64,000 nt of DNA, taken from positions 1-64,000 of the forward strand of contig CALLMM010000033.1 in assembly GCA_938005745.1 (NCBI GenBank), read 5' to 3'. Below, in pieces: positions 1 to 8,721 of this stretch. Made by a program: the position numbers and the translations under genes. Under the pieces are notes generated by a model. That model had not been told where the DNA came from, searched no databases, and worked only from the letters and a program-made list of their open reading frames with translations. The stretch's first letter is position 1, and each line of letters begins with the position of its first letter. This stretch comes from an uncultured Chthonomonadales bacterium (GTDB taxonomy: Bacteria > Armatimonadota > Chthonomonadetes > Chthonomonadales > CAJBBX01).

Positions 1-1511
1 GGCGAAAGGGATCCGACAAAACGCCAGTGCAGCCGCAGGTCTGCGTTCTGCACGATCCACCAGTCCGTCAGTCCGTATCGCGCCACCGCAAGCTGCATAT
101 GCTCCGGCGGCAGAAAACGGTCGTCGGGAAGCTGCGCGATCTCCATCAGATCATTCACTGTCTGCCGTCCGTTTTTCTGGCGGCTCGCCTCCCAGCCCGC
201 GAACAGGCGGTTGGGGATATGCTGCAGGCGGTCGAACTGCCAGCTGAGGCTGCGGAACGTGATCCAGCCCTCCTGCAGGCTCCAGCGTGAGCGCATCCGA
301 TCGCCGATCCGGTTGAGCGCGTCGAACAGGGGGCGGTCTCTGACATCCAGCAGCCCCTTCTGATAGAGCTGCACGCTGTAGCAGTCGCCGATAAGATCGC
401 GTCCGGAAGCCTGATGGAGCGCGGCATACAGATCGGCGGCGGTGATGTTCCAGTCCGCGACCGGCGGCTGTTTCGCCTTGCGCAGATCGAGCGCGGGAAA
501 GCGGGTCGCCGGCTGAACGGTTACCCGGGCATGCAGGGAGGCGTCTTTCGCGAAGCGGGCGTTGACGACGGCGTTGCGCGGAGACTGAAAACTGGTTCCC
601 TCGCCGGTGATGACGGCGGCGGTGAGGGGAGTGAACTCCCGGCTCGCTCCGGGAATCTGCACCGACACGCCGCAGCGCAGCGAGATGCGCCCCGGACTTG
701 CCTCCTGCAGCCGCAGTTCGACCGAGGCACGCATGCCGGGAATGGCGGCGGGCGGCAGTCCGCCGGGAAGCGGCTGAGTCGTGTTGATGGAGTAGCCGTT
801 CTCTTTGAGCAGGATGGAGACGGTGCGCTGGGTCTGAAGCACCCCGCGCTCCATCTCCGCAGAGAGCGGGCGCGCGCCTTCCATTGGTCCGAAGACGACG
901 GCGGAGCCGTTGAGCAGAGCGGTCTTATCGTCGGGGGTCAACTGATCGAACAACTGCACCAGCGCCCAGGTGGTTCCGCTCATCCTCTCTAGGGCGGGCT
1001 TCTCCTCCGGAGAGGCGGACTGTGCGCGCTCCGCCGCCTCGATTGGCGTGAGATGTCTATATTTTCGCAGCGCCTCGATGCCGCGATCCAGATTGTCCAG
1101 AGCCTCATGGAGGCTGCGCCGCCGAAGCTCCTCCTCCTCCTGCTGAGCGCGCCGCTCCTGAAACAGTTCGTAGCGGTATGCTCCCGGCACGCCGTCGCGC
1201 GCCCAGGAGAAGCGGAAATGGCGCGCGATCTGCAGCATGATGTCGCTGAGAGACCGCTCGTTGCAGAAGAGGGCGAGGTTATCGTCGGCGACGCTGCGCC
1301 CTGCGGTGAAGGCGATGCCGGTCTGCGCGCTGAGGGCGCGGCAGAAGTCGGCAAAGGAGTCGCCCGGCACCGCCAGCGTAACCTTTTGCGCCAGACGCGC
1401 GTCCTGCGCCGCCATCCTGCGAAACGCATCCAGACTGTCCTGTGCGGAGACGGCGTCTCCGACGAAACCGCCGAACATCAGAACGAAAAGAGCGATCCTC
1501 CCTCGCAGCAT
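1..1511 (-). CDS. Secreted STN/secretin-like protein, partial (C-terminus beyond window)
   Basis: An open frame runs from an ATG at 1511 without a stop to base 1, giving at least 503 residues. GAGGTG lies just upstream as the ribosome binding site. The first residues (MLRGRIALFVLMFGG...) are a signal peptide ending near AVSAQ. Residues about 35-90 read like an STN or secretin N-terminal domain: a pattern of 'VTLAVPGDSFADFCRAL', then 'GIAF', then 'LSDIMLQIARHF'. Arg- and Glu-rich helices follow, then further repeats of the same kind ('ITAADLYAALHQASGRDLI', 'PLFDALNRIGDR'). No enzymatic motif is visible. Such proteins are usually exported hypothetical proteins of unknown role. It is divergently transcribed from the ABC-F gene. 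Family assignment is tentative; the reading frame is secure because it stays open for 1.5 kb with protein-like composition. Confidence 0.75.
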   Translation of the reverse strand, partial: MLRGRIALFVLMFGGFVGDAVSAQDSLDAFRRMAAQDARLAQKVTLAVPGDSFADFCRALSAQTGIAFTAGRSVADDNLALFCNERSLSDIMLQIARHFRFSWARDGVPGAYRYELFQERRAQQEEEELRRRSLHEALDNLDRGIEALRKYRHLTPIEAAERAQSASPEEKPALERMSGTTWALVQLFDQLTPDDKTALLNGSAVVFGPMEGARPLSAEMERGVLQTQRTVSILLKENGYSINTTQPLPGGLPPAAIPGMRASVELRLQEASPGRISLRCGVSVQIPGASREFTPLTAAVITGEGTSFQSPRNAVVNARFAKDASLHARVTVQPATRFPALDLRKAKQPPVADWNITAADLYAALHQASGRDLIGDCYSVQLYQKGLLDVRDRPLFDALNRIGDRMRSRWSLQEGWITFRSLSWQFDRLQHIPNRLFAGWEASRQKNGRQTVNDLMEIAQLPDDRFLPPEHMQLAVARYGLTDWWIVQNADLRLHWRFVGSLS

Positions 1512-1586
1512 TCCACACCTCGCGCATATGATCATATTCCCGGCTCCCTGTGTGCGGAGGATACCGAACAGCCAATCTTCCGCTCT

Positions 1587-1615
1587 ATTGTAGAGCAGTT
1601 TGGCGCGCGGTGCAA
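1587..1615 (-). promoter_or_regulatory. Candidate promoter for the STN-like gene
   Basis: On the minus strand a TACAAT -10 (1592-1587) follows TTGCAC (1615-1610) after 17 bases. The -10 lies inside a small inverted repeat, GCTCTA-ttg-TAGAGC. The -35 is poor (three of six), so this is a moderate call. Confidence 0.4.
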
Positions 1616-1649
1616 GCGTCCGTCGCGCGTCCGCAGGGAGAAAGGGTGG

Positions 1650-1655
1650 TAAAAT
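1650..1655 (+). promoter_or_regulatory. -10-like element close to the ABC-F start
   Basis: TAAAAT ends 9 bases before the ATG at 1665. If used, transcription would begin only about 3 bases before the start codon, so the message would be nearly leaderless. That agrees with the absence of a Shine-Dalgarno sequence here. No good -35 is visible. Confidence 0.3.
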
Positions 1656-1664
1656 AGACGTGAT

Positions 1665-3614
1665 ATGAGTCTGTTGACCGTGAACAATCTGGAGAAGGCG
1701 TTCGGCGGCGATGTGATCTTTTCGGGGATCAGCTTTCGGCTGAACTGGCGGCAGAAGCTGGGGCTGGTCGGTCGAAACGGCTGCGGCAAGACCACGCTGC
1801 TGCGTATTCTGACCGGGCAGATGGAGGCGGATCGCGGCAGCGTCCGATACGCGCGGGGCGTCCGGTTCGGCTATCTGCGTCAGGAGCAGATGGTCGAGCA
1901 CGGCTGGACGGTGCGGCAGGAGGCGGTGGACGCCTTCGCGCCGGTGCTGGAGATGGAGCGTCGTCTGCTGGAGCTGCAGCAGGCGATGGCGGAGGCGAAC
2001 AGCGAGGATCATCTCCAGACAGTGATGGAGGAGTACGGCTTGCTGCACGACCGCTTCGAGGCGATGGGCGGCTATGAGAACCTGCGCGATATTCCGCAGG
2101 TGCTGCGCCGGCTCGGTTTCGATGAAGGGGACCTGGACAAGCCGACAGCGCGGCTCTCTGGGGGTGAGAAGACCCGGCTGGCGCTGGCGAAGCTGCTGCT
2201 CTCCGCGCCCGATGTGCTGCTGCTCGACGAGCCGACCAACCATCTAGATCTGCAGGCGACCGAGTGGCTGGAGGAGTTCCTGCACGATTTCGGCGGCGCG
2301 GTCATTCTTGTGTCGCACGACCGCTACTTTCTGGATCGCGTCGTCACCACCGTCGCGGAGCTGCAGAACGCCAGACTCACGCTCTATAACGGCAACTTCA
2401 GCGCCTACTGGACGCAGCGCGAGGCGAACCGCGCGCGTCAGGCGGAGATGCACGAGCGCGAGCAGCGCGAGATCGCCCGGCTGACCGAGTTTTTTGAGAA
2501 GTGGAAGAACACCCCCTCCAAAAAGAGTCAGGCGGTCATGCGTCTGCGCTGGGCGGAGCGTATCCGCGCCCACATGACGGAGCGCCCCGAGTCGTCCGGC
2601 AAGAGCATGCGGGTGAGCATCAAGCCGAAGACGACCAGCGGCAACGAGGTGGTGATCGCGGATCGGCTGACCAAGCGTTTTGGAGACCGGACCCTGTTTG
2701 AGGATCTGAACCTGCTGATCTGGCGGGGGCAGCGGGTCGGCGTGGTGGGACCCAACGGAGCCGGAAAGTCCACCTTCATTCGAATGCTGCTGGGCAAGGA
2801 GCAGCCGACCTCCGGGCATCTGCGGCTGGGAGCCAGCGTGACGGTCGGCTACTTCGCGCAGGAGGCGTCCGAACTCGATCTGGAGGCGACGGTGCTGGAG
2901 AATATGCTGCAGGTAGCGGAGATGCAGCCGCTAGAGGCGCGCACCCATCTGGGCAAGTTTCTCTTCAGCGGAGACGATGTCTTCCGCAGGGTGGCGGATC
3001 TCTCTGGCGGCGAAAAGAACAAGCTCGCGCTGGCGCAGCTGACCTATCTGCGCCCCAATCTGCTCATTCTGGACGAACCGACCAATCATCTGGACATCGC
3101 CTCTCGCGAGGCGTTGACCCGGATGCTGACGCAGTATGAGGGAACGTTGCTGCTGGTCTCCCATGATCGCTATCTGCTGGATCAGGTGACCAATAAGACG
3201 CTGGAGATTGCCGACGGCAGGGCGACCTTCTTCGACGGTCCGTATCGAGTCTATCGGGAGGAGAAGCGGCGTCTGAGCGAGCGGGAAGCGGTCGTAAAGC
3301 GGGAGGCGGCTGCGGAGCCTGCCGCTTCGTCGCGCCCGGCGGATCGCAACCCGCTGACCGCCGGCATGAACTCCTTCCAGTTGTCCCGAGAGCGCAAACG
3401 CGCTGTGAAGACGGTTTTAGAGACGGAGGCGCGCGTCTCGGAGACGGAGGACTGGCTGAAGCGGATCGAAGAGGCTCTGTCCGCGCCGATGCCCGGCGAC
3501 GATGTGGTGAAGCTGGCACGCGACTACGAACGCGCCCAGCGCGAACTGGAGGATGCGCTCAAAGCCTGGGAGGAGGCGGTTGAGTACGCTCAGAATATCG
3601 GAGCGAATGTGTAG
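1665..3614 (+). CDS. ABC-F family ATP-binding protein
   Basis: A 649-residue soluble protein with two ABC ATPase cassettes and no membrane segments, the layout of ABC-F translation factors (EttA/Uup type) that act at the ribosomal E site. The first cassette has Walker A GRNGCGKTT near residue 36, signature LSGGEKTRLAL near 164 and LLLDEPTNHLD near 184. The second has GPNGAGKST near 362, LSGGEKNKLAL near 446 and LILDEPTNHLD near 467. The basic inter-domain linker (about 235-300) fits the family's ribosome-contacting region. The charged, helical C-terminus (about 570-645) resembles the Uup coiled coil. No Shine-Dalgarno precedes the ATG. Peptide deformylase follows on the same strand, which suits a translation role. 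The exact subfamily cannot be fixed by eye. Confidence 0.93.
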   Translation: MSLLTVNNLEKAFGGDVIFSGISFRLNWRQKLGLVGRNGCGKTTLLRILTGQMEADRGSVRYARGVRFGYLRQEQMVEHGWTVRQEAVDAFAPVLEMERRLLELQQAMAEANSEDHLQTVMEEYGLLHDRFEAMGGYENLRDIPQVLRRLGFDEGDLDKPTARLSGGEKTRLALAKLLLSAPDVLLLDEPTNHLDLQATEWLEEFLHDFGGAVILVSHDRYFLDRVVTTVAELQNARLTLYNGNFSAYWTQREANRARQAEMHEREQREIARLTEFFEKWKNTPSKKSQAVMRLRWAERIRAHMTERPESSGKSMRVSIKPKTTSGNEVVIADRLTKRFGDRTLFEDLNLLIWRGQRVGVVGPNGAGKSTFIRMLLGKEQPTSGHLRLGASVTVGYFAQEASELDLEATVLENMLQVAEMQPLEARTHLGKFLFSGDDVFRRVADLSGGEKNKLALAQLTYLRPNLLILDEPTNHLDIASREALTRMLTQYEGTLLLVSHDRYLLDQVTNKTLEIADGRATFFDGPYRVYREEKRRLSEREAVVKREAAAEPAASSRPADRNPLTAGMNSFQLSRERKRAVKTVLETEARVSETEDWLKRIEEALSAPMPGDDVVKLARDYERAQRELEDALKAWEEAVEYAQNIGANV

Positions 3615-3686
3615 GCAGCTGCGTGCAGCCGGATGGCGCGCCGCACGCCTGCGCAGACGCATGACGAATACCCGGATGAGGAGTAT

Positions 3687-4259
3687 ATGACGACGATACC
3701 GAGGGTTGAACTGGAAGTGCCGGAGGATATTCGGCGACGCTGGGAGGAGCGGGGGGATCCGATTGTCAAGTATCCGGCAGAGGTGCTGAGGCAGACGGCA
3801 AAGCCGGTAGAGAAGCCGACGGCGGCGACGCGCGAACTGGTGGAGCGGATGAAGTCGGCAATGATCGTAGCGCGGGGCGTGGGGCTGGCGGCTCCGCAGA
3901 TGGGAGTCTCGGAGCGGGTGATCATCTATCAACTGCCGGAGGAGGGCGCGCCGCTGCGCGTCATCATCAATCCCCGGATCATCTCCATGAAGGGAGAGCA
4001 GGTGGGACCGGAGGGCTGTCTTTCGATCCCGATGCTGCAGGGCGATGTGCGACGCGCCCATGAGATCGTGGTGCGCGGGATAGATATGCTCGGTCGCCCG
4101 ATCAAGCGGCGCGCCTGCGAATTTGAAGCCCGGGTCATCCAGCATGAGGTAGATCATCTGGACGGGATTCTCTTTATGGACCGCGCCGAAGCGGGAACGC
4201 TCTACTGGCATCTGCCCGGCGACTCGGAAGAAGAAGAGGACGCCGCGCTGCACGAGTAG
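3687..4259 (+). CDS. def: Peptide deformylase
   Basis: Removes the N-formyl group from nascent proteins, using a catalytic metal. All three family motifs are present in order: GVGLAAPQ near residue 65, EGCLSIP near 112 and QHEVDHLDG near 151. The Cys of motif 2 and the two His of motif 3 bind the metal, and the Glu of HEVDH is the general base. I chose the ATG at 3687 because GATGAGGAG lies just before it. An in-frame ATG at 3633 would add 18 poorly conserved residues and has no ribosome binding site, but would sit closer to the ABC-F gene. The C-terminus ends in an acidic tail (SEEEEDAALHE). It is probably co-transcribed with the ABC-F gene. Confidence 0.95.
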   Translation: MTTIPRVELEVPEDIRRRWEERGDPIVKYPAEVLRQTAKPVEKPTAATRELVERMKSAMIVARGVGLAAPQMGVSERVIIYQLPEEGAPLRVIINPRIISMKGEQVGPEGCLSIPMLQGDVRRAHEIVVRGIDMLGRPIKRRACEFEARVIQHEVDHLDGILFMDRAEAGTLYWHLPGDSEEEEDAALHE

Positions 4260-4274
4260 CGGCGCGTAACCGGC

Positions 4275-4280
4275 TATAAT
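4275..4280 (+). promoter_or_regulatory. TATAAT -10 element before the isomerase-like gene
   Basis: A perfect TATAAT stands 74 bases before the chosen start at 4354. No convincing -35 lies 16-18 bases upstream, so the element may be weak or activator-dependent. Confidence 0.4.
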
Positions 4281-4353
4281 AAAAACGGTGCATACTCCGC
4301 GCCGATTTGTTGCTGTACTCCAAACCACTACGCTCGAGGAGGAGATTCAGAAG

Positions 4354-5361
4354 ATGGCTCGACCCGTCACGCTGTTTACCGGTCAGTGGGCTGATCTGCC
4401 GTTTGAGACGATTGCGGCGAAAGCCGCGCAGTTTGGATACGATGGCATTGAGCTGCCCTGCTGGGGCGATCACTTTGATGTGGGACTGGCGACCGGTCCC
4501 GATGCGGAAGCCTACTGCCGCTCCCGCCATGAGATCCTTGCCAGACACGGCTTGAAGTGCTATGCCATCAGCAACCACCTGGTGGGGCAGGCGGTGCTGG
4601 ACATCATTGATGAGCGGCACAAGTCCATTCTTCCGCCCCATGTCTGGGGAGACGGCGACCCGGCGGGCGTCAATCAGCGCGCCGCCGAAGAGATGAAGCG
4701 CACCGCGCAGGCGGCGAAGAATCTGGGCGTCAGCGTGGTGAACGGCTTCACCGGCTCCTCCATCTGGCACCTGCTCTACTCCTTCCCGCCGGTGCTGCCC
4801 GGACAGATTGAAGCCGGGTATCAGCTGCTCAACGAACGCTGGACGCCGATCCTGGATGTCTTTGCCGAGTGTGGCGTGAAGTTCGGGCTGGAGGTGCACC
4901 CGACCGAGATCGCCTTCGATATCGCCTCCGCGCAGCGCGCCATCGAGGCTCTCAACGGGCATCCGCAGTTCGGCTTCAACTACGATCCCAGCCATCTGGG
5001 CTATCAGGGCGTGGACTACGTGCGTTTCATCTACGAGTTCTCGGACCGCATCTTCCACGTGCATATGAAGGATGTCTACTGGTCGCCCGTGCCCAAACGC
5101 AGCGGCGTCTTCGGCGGACACCTGAACTTCGGCAACCCGGAGCGGTTCTGGGACTTCCGCTCGCTCGGACACGGCTCGGTGAACTTTGAGGAGATCATCC
5201 GCGCCCTCAACCACATCAACTATCAGGGACCGCTCTCCGTAGAGTGGGAGGACAGCGGCATGGATCGCGAGCATGGAGCGACCGAGGCGGCGGCGTTTGT
5301 CAAGCGCATTGACTTCAAGCCGTCCGAGGTTGCCTTCGACGCGGCGTTCGCGGACAAGTAG
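4354..5361 (+). CDS. Sugar phosphate isomerase/epimerase (xylose isomerase-like TIM barrel)
   Basis: The 335-residue protein begins [16 protein letters not shown] and has the AP-endonuclease-2/xylose-isomerase-like barrel pattern. '[10 protein letters not shown]' is strand 2, '[13 protein letters not shown]' carries the metal-binding Glu, 'FNYDPSHLG' the Asp and His, 'HVHMKDV' two further His, and '[14 protein letters not shown]' the final Glu. These ligands are those of divalent-metal sugar isomerases. AGGAGGAG, 9 bases before the ATG at 4354, decides the start over an ATG at 4288. The substrate cannot be read from the sequence; inositol-like or keto-sugar isomerisation is typical of the family. 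The gene follows def but has its own -10-like element. Confidence 0.88.
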   Translation: MARPVTLFTGQWADLPFETIAAKAAQFGYDGIELPCWGDHFDVGLATGPDAEAYCRSRHEILARHGLKCYAISNHLVGQAVLDIIDERHKSILPPHVWGDGDPAGVNQRAAEEMKRTAQAAKNLGVSVVNGFTGSSIWHLLYSFPPVLPGQIEAGYQLLNERWTPILDVFAECGVKFGLEVHPTEIAFDIASAQRAIEALNGHPQFGFNYDPSHLGYQGVDYVRFIYEFSDRIFHVHMKDVYWSPVPKRSGVFGGHLNFGNPERFWDFRSLGHGSVNFEEIIRALNHINYQGPLSVEWEDSGMDREHGATEAAAFVKRIDFKPSEVAFDAAFADK

Positions 5362-5400
5362 ACGCGCGCGCTCCTGCGGCTGTCGCGCCCCAACGTCACC

Positions 5401-5435
5401 GATTCCCTCCTTCTGCGCGCGTGAAGGGGGGAATC
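5401..5435. terminator. 13-bp hairpin between the isomerase and DUF192 genes
   Basis: GATTCCCTCCTTC (5401-5413) pairs with GAAGGGGGGAATC (5423-5435), with one G-U pair and a 9-base loop. No U-run follows, so it is either a weak terminator of the isomerase gene or a leader structure of the DUF192 gene, whose ATG is 31 bases further on. Confidence 0.45.
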
Positions 5436-5466
5436 AATCTTATGGAAGACGGAAAAGGGAGTTGAG

Positions 5467-6051
5467 ATGAGGCGATATCTTCTGCTGGCGCTGCTGCTCT
5501 TCGCAGGCTGTTCGCGCCCCCCTTCGGCGATGCCGGCTGCGCCGACGCCCTCCGCCGCCGTCCAGGAGACGCCGCCTCCCGCTCCCTCAAGCGCGGCGCA
5601 GAAGCCCTCCGATCCGCCCGGTGAGCAGAAACCAGACTTCAACATCCATCGTCAGCATCAACTCTCCACGCTGGAGCGGGTTACGATCCGGGTGGGAAAG
5701 CATGCGCTGAAGGTCTGGGTAATGGATACGCAGAGCAAGCGGATGGAGGGGATGATGTTCCTGAGCGACGGGGAGGTGCAGCCGGATGAGGGGATGCTCT
5801 TCGTCTTTGCCGCGCCGGAGCCGCTCGGGTTCTGGATGAAGAACACCTATATCCCGCTGGATATCGCCTACCTAGACGCCGGAGGGCGTATTCTCAATGT
5901 TGCGGCGATGAAACCGCTGGATGAGATTTCCGTGCGGAGCCGGGGCGCGGCGAAGTATGCGCTGGAGATGAAGCAGGGCGCATTCAGACGGTTGGGAATA
6001 CGCGCCGGCATGCGCGTCGAGATTCCGCCGGGCGTGCGGGCAAAGGATTAG
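5467..6051 (+). CDS. DUF192 family lipoprotein
   Basis: The protein has 194 residues. The N-terminus MRRYLLLALLLFAGC is a lipoprotein signal with the lipobox ending at Cys15. A Pro/Ala-rich linker of about 40 residues follows, then a DUF192 domain. Domain hallmarks are 'RMEGMMFL', 'GMLFVF', 'FWMKNTYIPLDIAYLD' and 'ALEMKQG'. DUF192 proteins are small exported or surface beta-barrel-like domains of unknown biochemical function. GGGAG precedes the start. The hairpin upstream separates it from the isomerase gene, so it may be a single-gene unit. Confidence 0.9.
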   Translation: MRRYLLLALLLFAGCSRPPSAMPAAPTPSAAVQETPPPAPSSAAQKPSDPPGEQKPDFNIHRQHQLSTLERVTIRVGKHALKVWVMDTQSKRMEGMMFLSDGEVQPDEGMLFVFAAPEPLGFWMKNTYIPLDIAYLDAGGRILNVAAMKPLDEISVRSRGAAKYALEMKQGAFRRLGIRAGMRVEIPPGVRAKD

Positions 6052-6070
6052 CGGCGTAGGGGCGGCGGCT

Positions 6071-6265
6071 TCAGGGAAGCTGCGGGTTGCTGCTTCCCAG
6101 CAGGTAGAGGAGCCAGAGGATGCCCGCCACGCCGATCAACGCCGCCACCTCGATGGCGACCAGAATCTTGTCCCACCGATGCCGACGATCATAGGCGAAG
6201 TCGTCCATACAGGCGGGGCGGGGCGTCGTGCACAGTTCCAGCTCTTCCCGAAGAATCGGTTCCAT
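6071..6265 (-). CDS. Small single-pass membrane protein
   Basis: A 64-residue open frame begins MEPILREELELC. It has an acidic, Cys-containing N-terminus, an aromatic and basic stretch (DDFAYDRRHRWDK), and then one clear membrane helix at residues 34-56 (ILVAIEVAALIGVAGILWLL). The end is SSNPQLP. It converges on the DUF192 gene 19 bases away. The ribosome binding site is weak (AGGAC about 12 bases off). I do not recognise a family. The membrane helix and the isolated position with a structured leader support a real gene, but conservation cannot be tested here. Confidence 0.5.
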   Translation of the reverse strand: MEPILREELELCTTPRPACMDDFAYDRRHRWDKILVAIEVAALIGVAGILWLLYLLGSSNPQLP

Positions 6266-6280
6266 GGGCGGTAAGTCCTG

Positions 6281-6339
6281 ATTGCTGTGAGCGAATGGCT
6301 GAGCCAGGGGGCTTCACAGCCCCCGGCTCGGAAAGCAAT
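6281..6339 (-). promoter_or_regulatory. Nested hairpin in the leader of the small membrane protein gene
   Basis: Three nested stems share one axis: ATTGCT (6281-6286) with AGCAAT (6334-6339), GAGCC (6301-6305) with GGCTC (6325-6329), and GGGGGCT (6307-6313) with AGCCCCC (6318-6324), loop TCAC. It begins 16 bases upstream of the ATG at 6265. The rest of 6266-6452 is A+T-rich between 6375 and 6440 and shows no gene. It could be a leader RNA or protein-binding element; it matches no riboswitch class I can recognise. Confidence 0.4.
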
Positions 6340-6452
6340 AGAGATGTAAAAGAGCGGCGACAGCTTTTTCCGGAAGCTATATATTTATCATACCTAAATA
6401 TTTGGCGGTTGTCCAGAGAGACTGGATAATTTTTAACCGGGAGGGTCGGCAC

Positions 6453-7634
6453 CTATTTTGCCGGGGGGATCGGAAGATCGTAGAGGAGAATACGGTAGGT
6501 CCAGAGCCAGGCGAAGTCGGGGGGAGGCGTCTCAAACGAGTCGGCGACCGACAGCGCCAGCGTCAGCCGATCCTCCTGCGCGAGCCGCCCGCGCGCATCT
6601 CTGCCGAGCGCGGCGTTATGGTTGCGGCTCCATCCGGTGGTCTCCCTGCCGATCGTCGCCACCACGCGCCAGACGCCACGACCGGCACGCAGGTCTTCCG
6701 CCGCCATCTCCGCCACCTGCACATAGGAGGAGATGAAGCCGGGAAATCGGGTGTCTGTATGCAGCTCTCCCTCCCGCGTTATGTAGAGGCGTTTGCGGGA
6801 AGGGGAGAAGGCGAGGGAGATATTGCGGGGATAGGCGATCGGCTTTCCTCCGACGGTCGTCAGTCCGGCGGCAGGAACCCGTATCGGCGGGCTGAGGCGC
6901 GGTCCGGCGTCCATGTCGGAGAGGTCTGCCGTAACCATCTCCTGCCCATGCGTCTCCTCCCCGCGGGTGTAGCACAGGAGAGCCTTGCCGGCTCCGTCCA
7001 GCGAGACGGCGGCGGGCTGTCCGACGCCCCAGTAGCGGTAGACGGGGAATCCGTGCGCTTCGCCGATCCTGCCGCCTTCGGGGTGCGTCGTGTAGCGGAT
7101 AATCGGCTCCGGATACTTTCTCCAGGGACCCTCCAGACGGTTGGCGAACGCGACCCCCACCTGATTATGCGTGCTGCTCTCCGCGTCGCATCCCAGATAG
7201 AAGAGCGCGTATCGCCACGTCCTGCCCTGATAGCGGAAGCGTCCCGCCAGCGCCTCCGGATCGCAGACGTGCCGGCTGTCCCAGTCGGTCTTCGCCTCGC
7301 CGGGCGCAAGGATCGCCCGCTCCTCTCCCCACTGCCAGCCTGACCGCGTGCGCGTCCCGATCCGCAGGCAGAGGTAGTCGGTGACCGATCCCGGCTCGCG
7401 GTTGGCGCAGTAGAAGAGGTAGCGGCGTTTCCCGCCCTCCTCTTCGAGGAGAGAGGGCGCATAGGCGTAGGTGCGTTCGCGGGGATAAAATGCCGGTTCC
7501 ATACGCGGGACCGCATCCGGGTGGGGCGATGGCGTCTGCCCGCTCTGCCGGGACAGTCCGGCAGGCGGCAGGCAGAGGATCGCCGTCAGACAGAGCAGCG
7601 CAGGAAGAGGAGGGCGACCCCGAAGGCATCGCAT
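6453..7634 (-). CDS. Secreted beta-propeller-like protein, possibly glycosidase-related
   Basis: The 393-residue protein from the ATG at 7634 has a signal peptide (LPALLCLTAILCLPPAG). The body has regularly spaced 'YAPSLLEEEGGKRRYLFYC', 'RYALFYLGCD', 'NQVGVAFAN', 'PAAVSLDGAGKALLCYT' and 'RNISLAFSPSRKRLYITR' segments. This 'source-and-sink' W/Y-L-F-Y pattern resembles five-bladed propellers of GH43/32-like and DUF4185-like proteins. I cannot point to a confident catalytic triad. The start lies 20 bases after the stop of the upstream UroD-like gene, so it is the last gene of that operon. Function in glycan or plant-material metabolism is inferred only from the neighbours. Confidence 0.65.
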   Translation of the reverse strand: MRCLRGRPPLPALLCLTAILCLPPAGLSRQSGQTPSPHPDAVPRMEPAFYPRERTYAYAPSLLEEEGGKRRYLFYCANREPGSVTDYLCLRIGTRTRSGWQWGEERAILAPGEAKTDWDSRHVCDPEALAGRFRYQGRTWRYALFYLGCDAESSTHNQVGVAFANRLEGPWRKYPEPIIRYTTHPEGGRIGEAHGFPVYRYWGVGQPAAVSLDGAGKALLCYTRGEETHGQEMVTADLSDMDAGPRLSPPIRVPAAGLTTVGGKPIAYPRNISLAFSPSRKRLYITREGELHTDTRFPGFISSYVQVAEMAAEDLRAGRGVWRVVATIGRETTGWSRNHNAALGRDARGRLAQEDRLTLALSVADSFETPPPDFAWLWTYRILLYDLPIPPAK

Positions 7635-7653
7635 CTGTCCGCCCCGGATCATC

Positions 7654-8721
7654 CTACGTCTGCCGCCCGTAGCGCCACGCCTCGTCATACATGGCAAGGA
7701 TGTTTTCGAGGGGCGTGTTCGGCTGCAGGTTGTGGCAGGGAGCCACAATATAGCCCGTGCCGTCGCTTGCCAGCGTGTCTATGCAGGCGCGCACCTCGGC
7801 GCGCACCTCCTCCGGCGTGCCGAACGGCAGAATCCGCTGGTTTTCGACCCCGCCGTGAAAGCAGATGCGGTCGCCGAACTCCCGCTTCAGTTGCGCCCGA
7901 TCCATGCCGGGACAGGTCCACTGGATCGGATTGAGGATATCTATCCCCATCTCGACCAGACGCGGCAGGAAGACCCGGCAGCTTCCGTCGTCGTGATGGA
8001 AGACCTTGATGCCGAATGCATGACACAGGTTGATGAAACGCCGGTGATGCTCCGCATAGAAGGCGTCGTAGATCTTCGGGCTGATGAGCGGACCGGTCTG
8101 GCTCCCGAGATCGTCGGTTACCTGCGCCACATCAATCAAGCCGTCGCACGCCTCGAAAGCGCGCCGGTGATGCTCGTAGAAAAAGTCGCTGATACGGCGC
8201 AGGATCTCATGCGTGAACTCGGGATCGTCGTAGGGGTCCGTCAACGAGCGTTCCAGACCACGCAGAAGGTTATGATAGTAGAAGGGAGCCATGTAGCCGA
8301 ACGTGACCAGATGCGTTTTTCGCGCCTCCTGCGCCTGCGCGCGCATCTTGGAGTAGTCGAACCAGTCCGCCCGGGGCCAGCGGTAGCGGTCGAGGTCGTC
8401 TATCGTTTTCGCCTCCGCCAGCGGATAGAAGACCTGCTCCTCATAGATGCCGTCCGCGTAGGGAGTGCGACGCATCACCATGCCCCAGTAGTTCGCGCTC
8501 TCTCCCGGACCGACGGCGGGGGGCGCGGGACCGCAGTAGTCCGGCGCGATCCCGCGCGTCCCGTCAATGTGCAGCGCCGCCAGAATGTCCGCACCTTCGC
8601 TGAAGTGGGCGCGCAGCTTCTCCCATACCTCGGCGGTCGCCCAGATGTCGGTCGGGATGCGGTCTACCGGCTTGCGCTCTATGGCGGCGAGCATGCGCTC
8701 GCGTGCGTTCATCTCCTCCAT
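7654..8721 (-). CDS. UroD-like methyltransferase family protein A
   Basis: The 355-residue protein starts MEEMNARERMLAAIERKPVDRIP, the classic opening of uroporphyrinogen-decarboxylase-like proteins. Later segments are 'YDDPEFTHEILRRI', 'DVAQVTDDLGSQTG', 'FHHDDGSC', 'ILNPIQWTCPGMD', 'HGGVENQRILPFGTPEEV' and 'YIVAPCHNLQPNTPLENI'. The HHDDG region and the Cys of 'APC' sit where corrinoid methyltransferases of this fold place zinc ligands, so methyl transfer is likelier than porphyrin decarboxylation. No heme-pathway neighbours are present. The start overlaps the upstream stop as TGATG, and GAGG lies 7 bases before. Substrate unknown. Confidence 0.85.
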   Translation of the reverse strand: MEEMNARERMLAAIERKPVDRIPTDIWATAEVWEKLRAHFSEGADILAALHIDGTRGIAPDYCGPAPPAVGPGESANYWGMVMRRTPYADGIYEEQVFYPLAEAKTIDDLDRYRWPRADWFDYSKMRAQAQEARKTHLVTFGYMAPFYYHNLLRGLERSLTDPYDDPEFTHEILRRISDFFYEHHRRAFEACDGLIDVAQVTDDLGSQTGPLISPKIYDAFYAEHHRRFINLCHAFGIKVFHHDDGSCRVFLPRLVEMGIDILNPIQWTCPGMDRAQLKREFGDRICFHGGVENQRILPFGTPEEVRAEVRACIDTLASDGTGYIVAPCHNLQPNTPLENILAMYDEAWRYGRQT

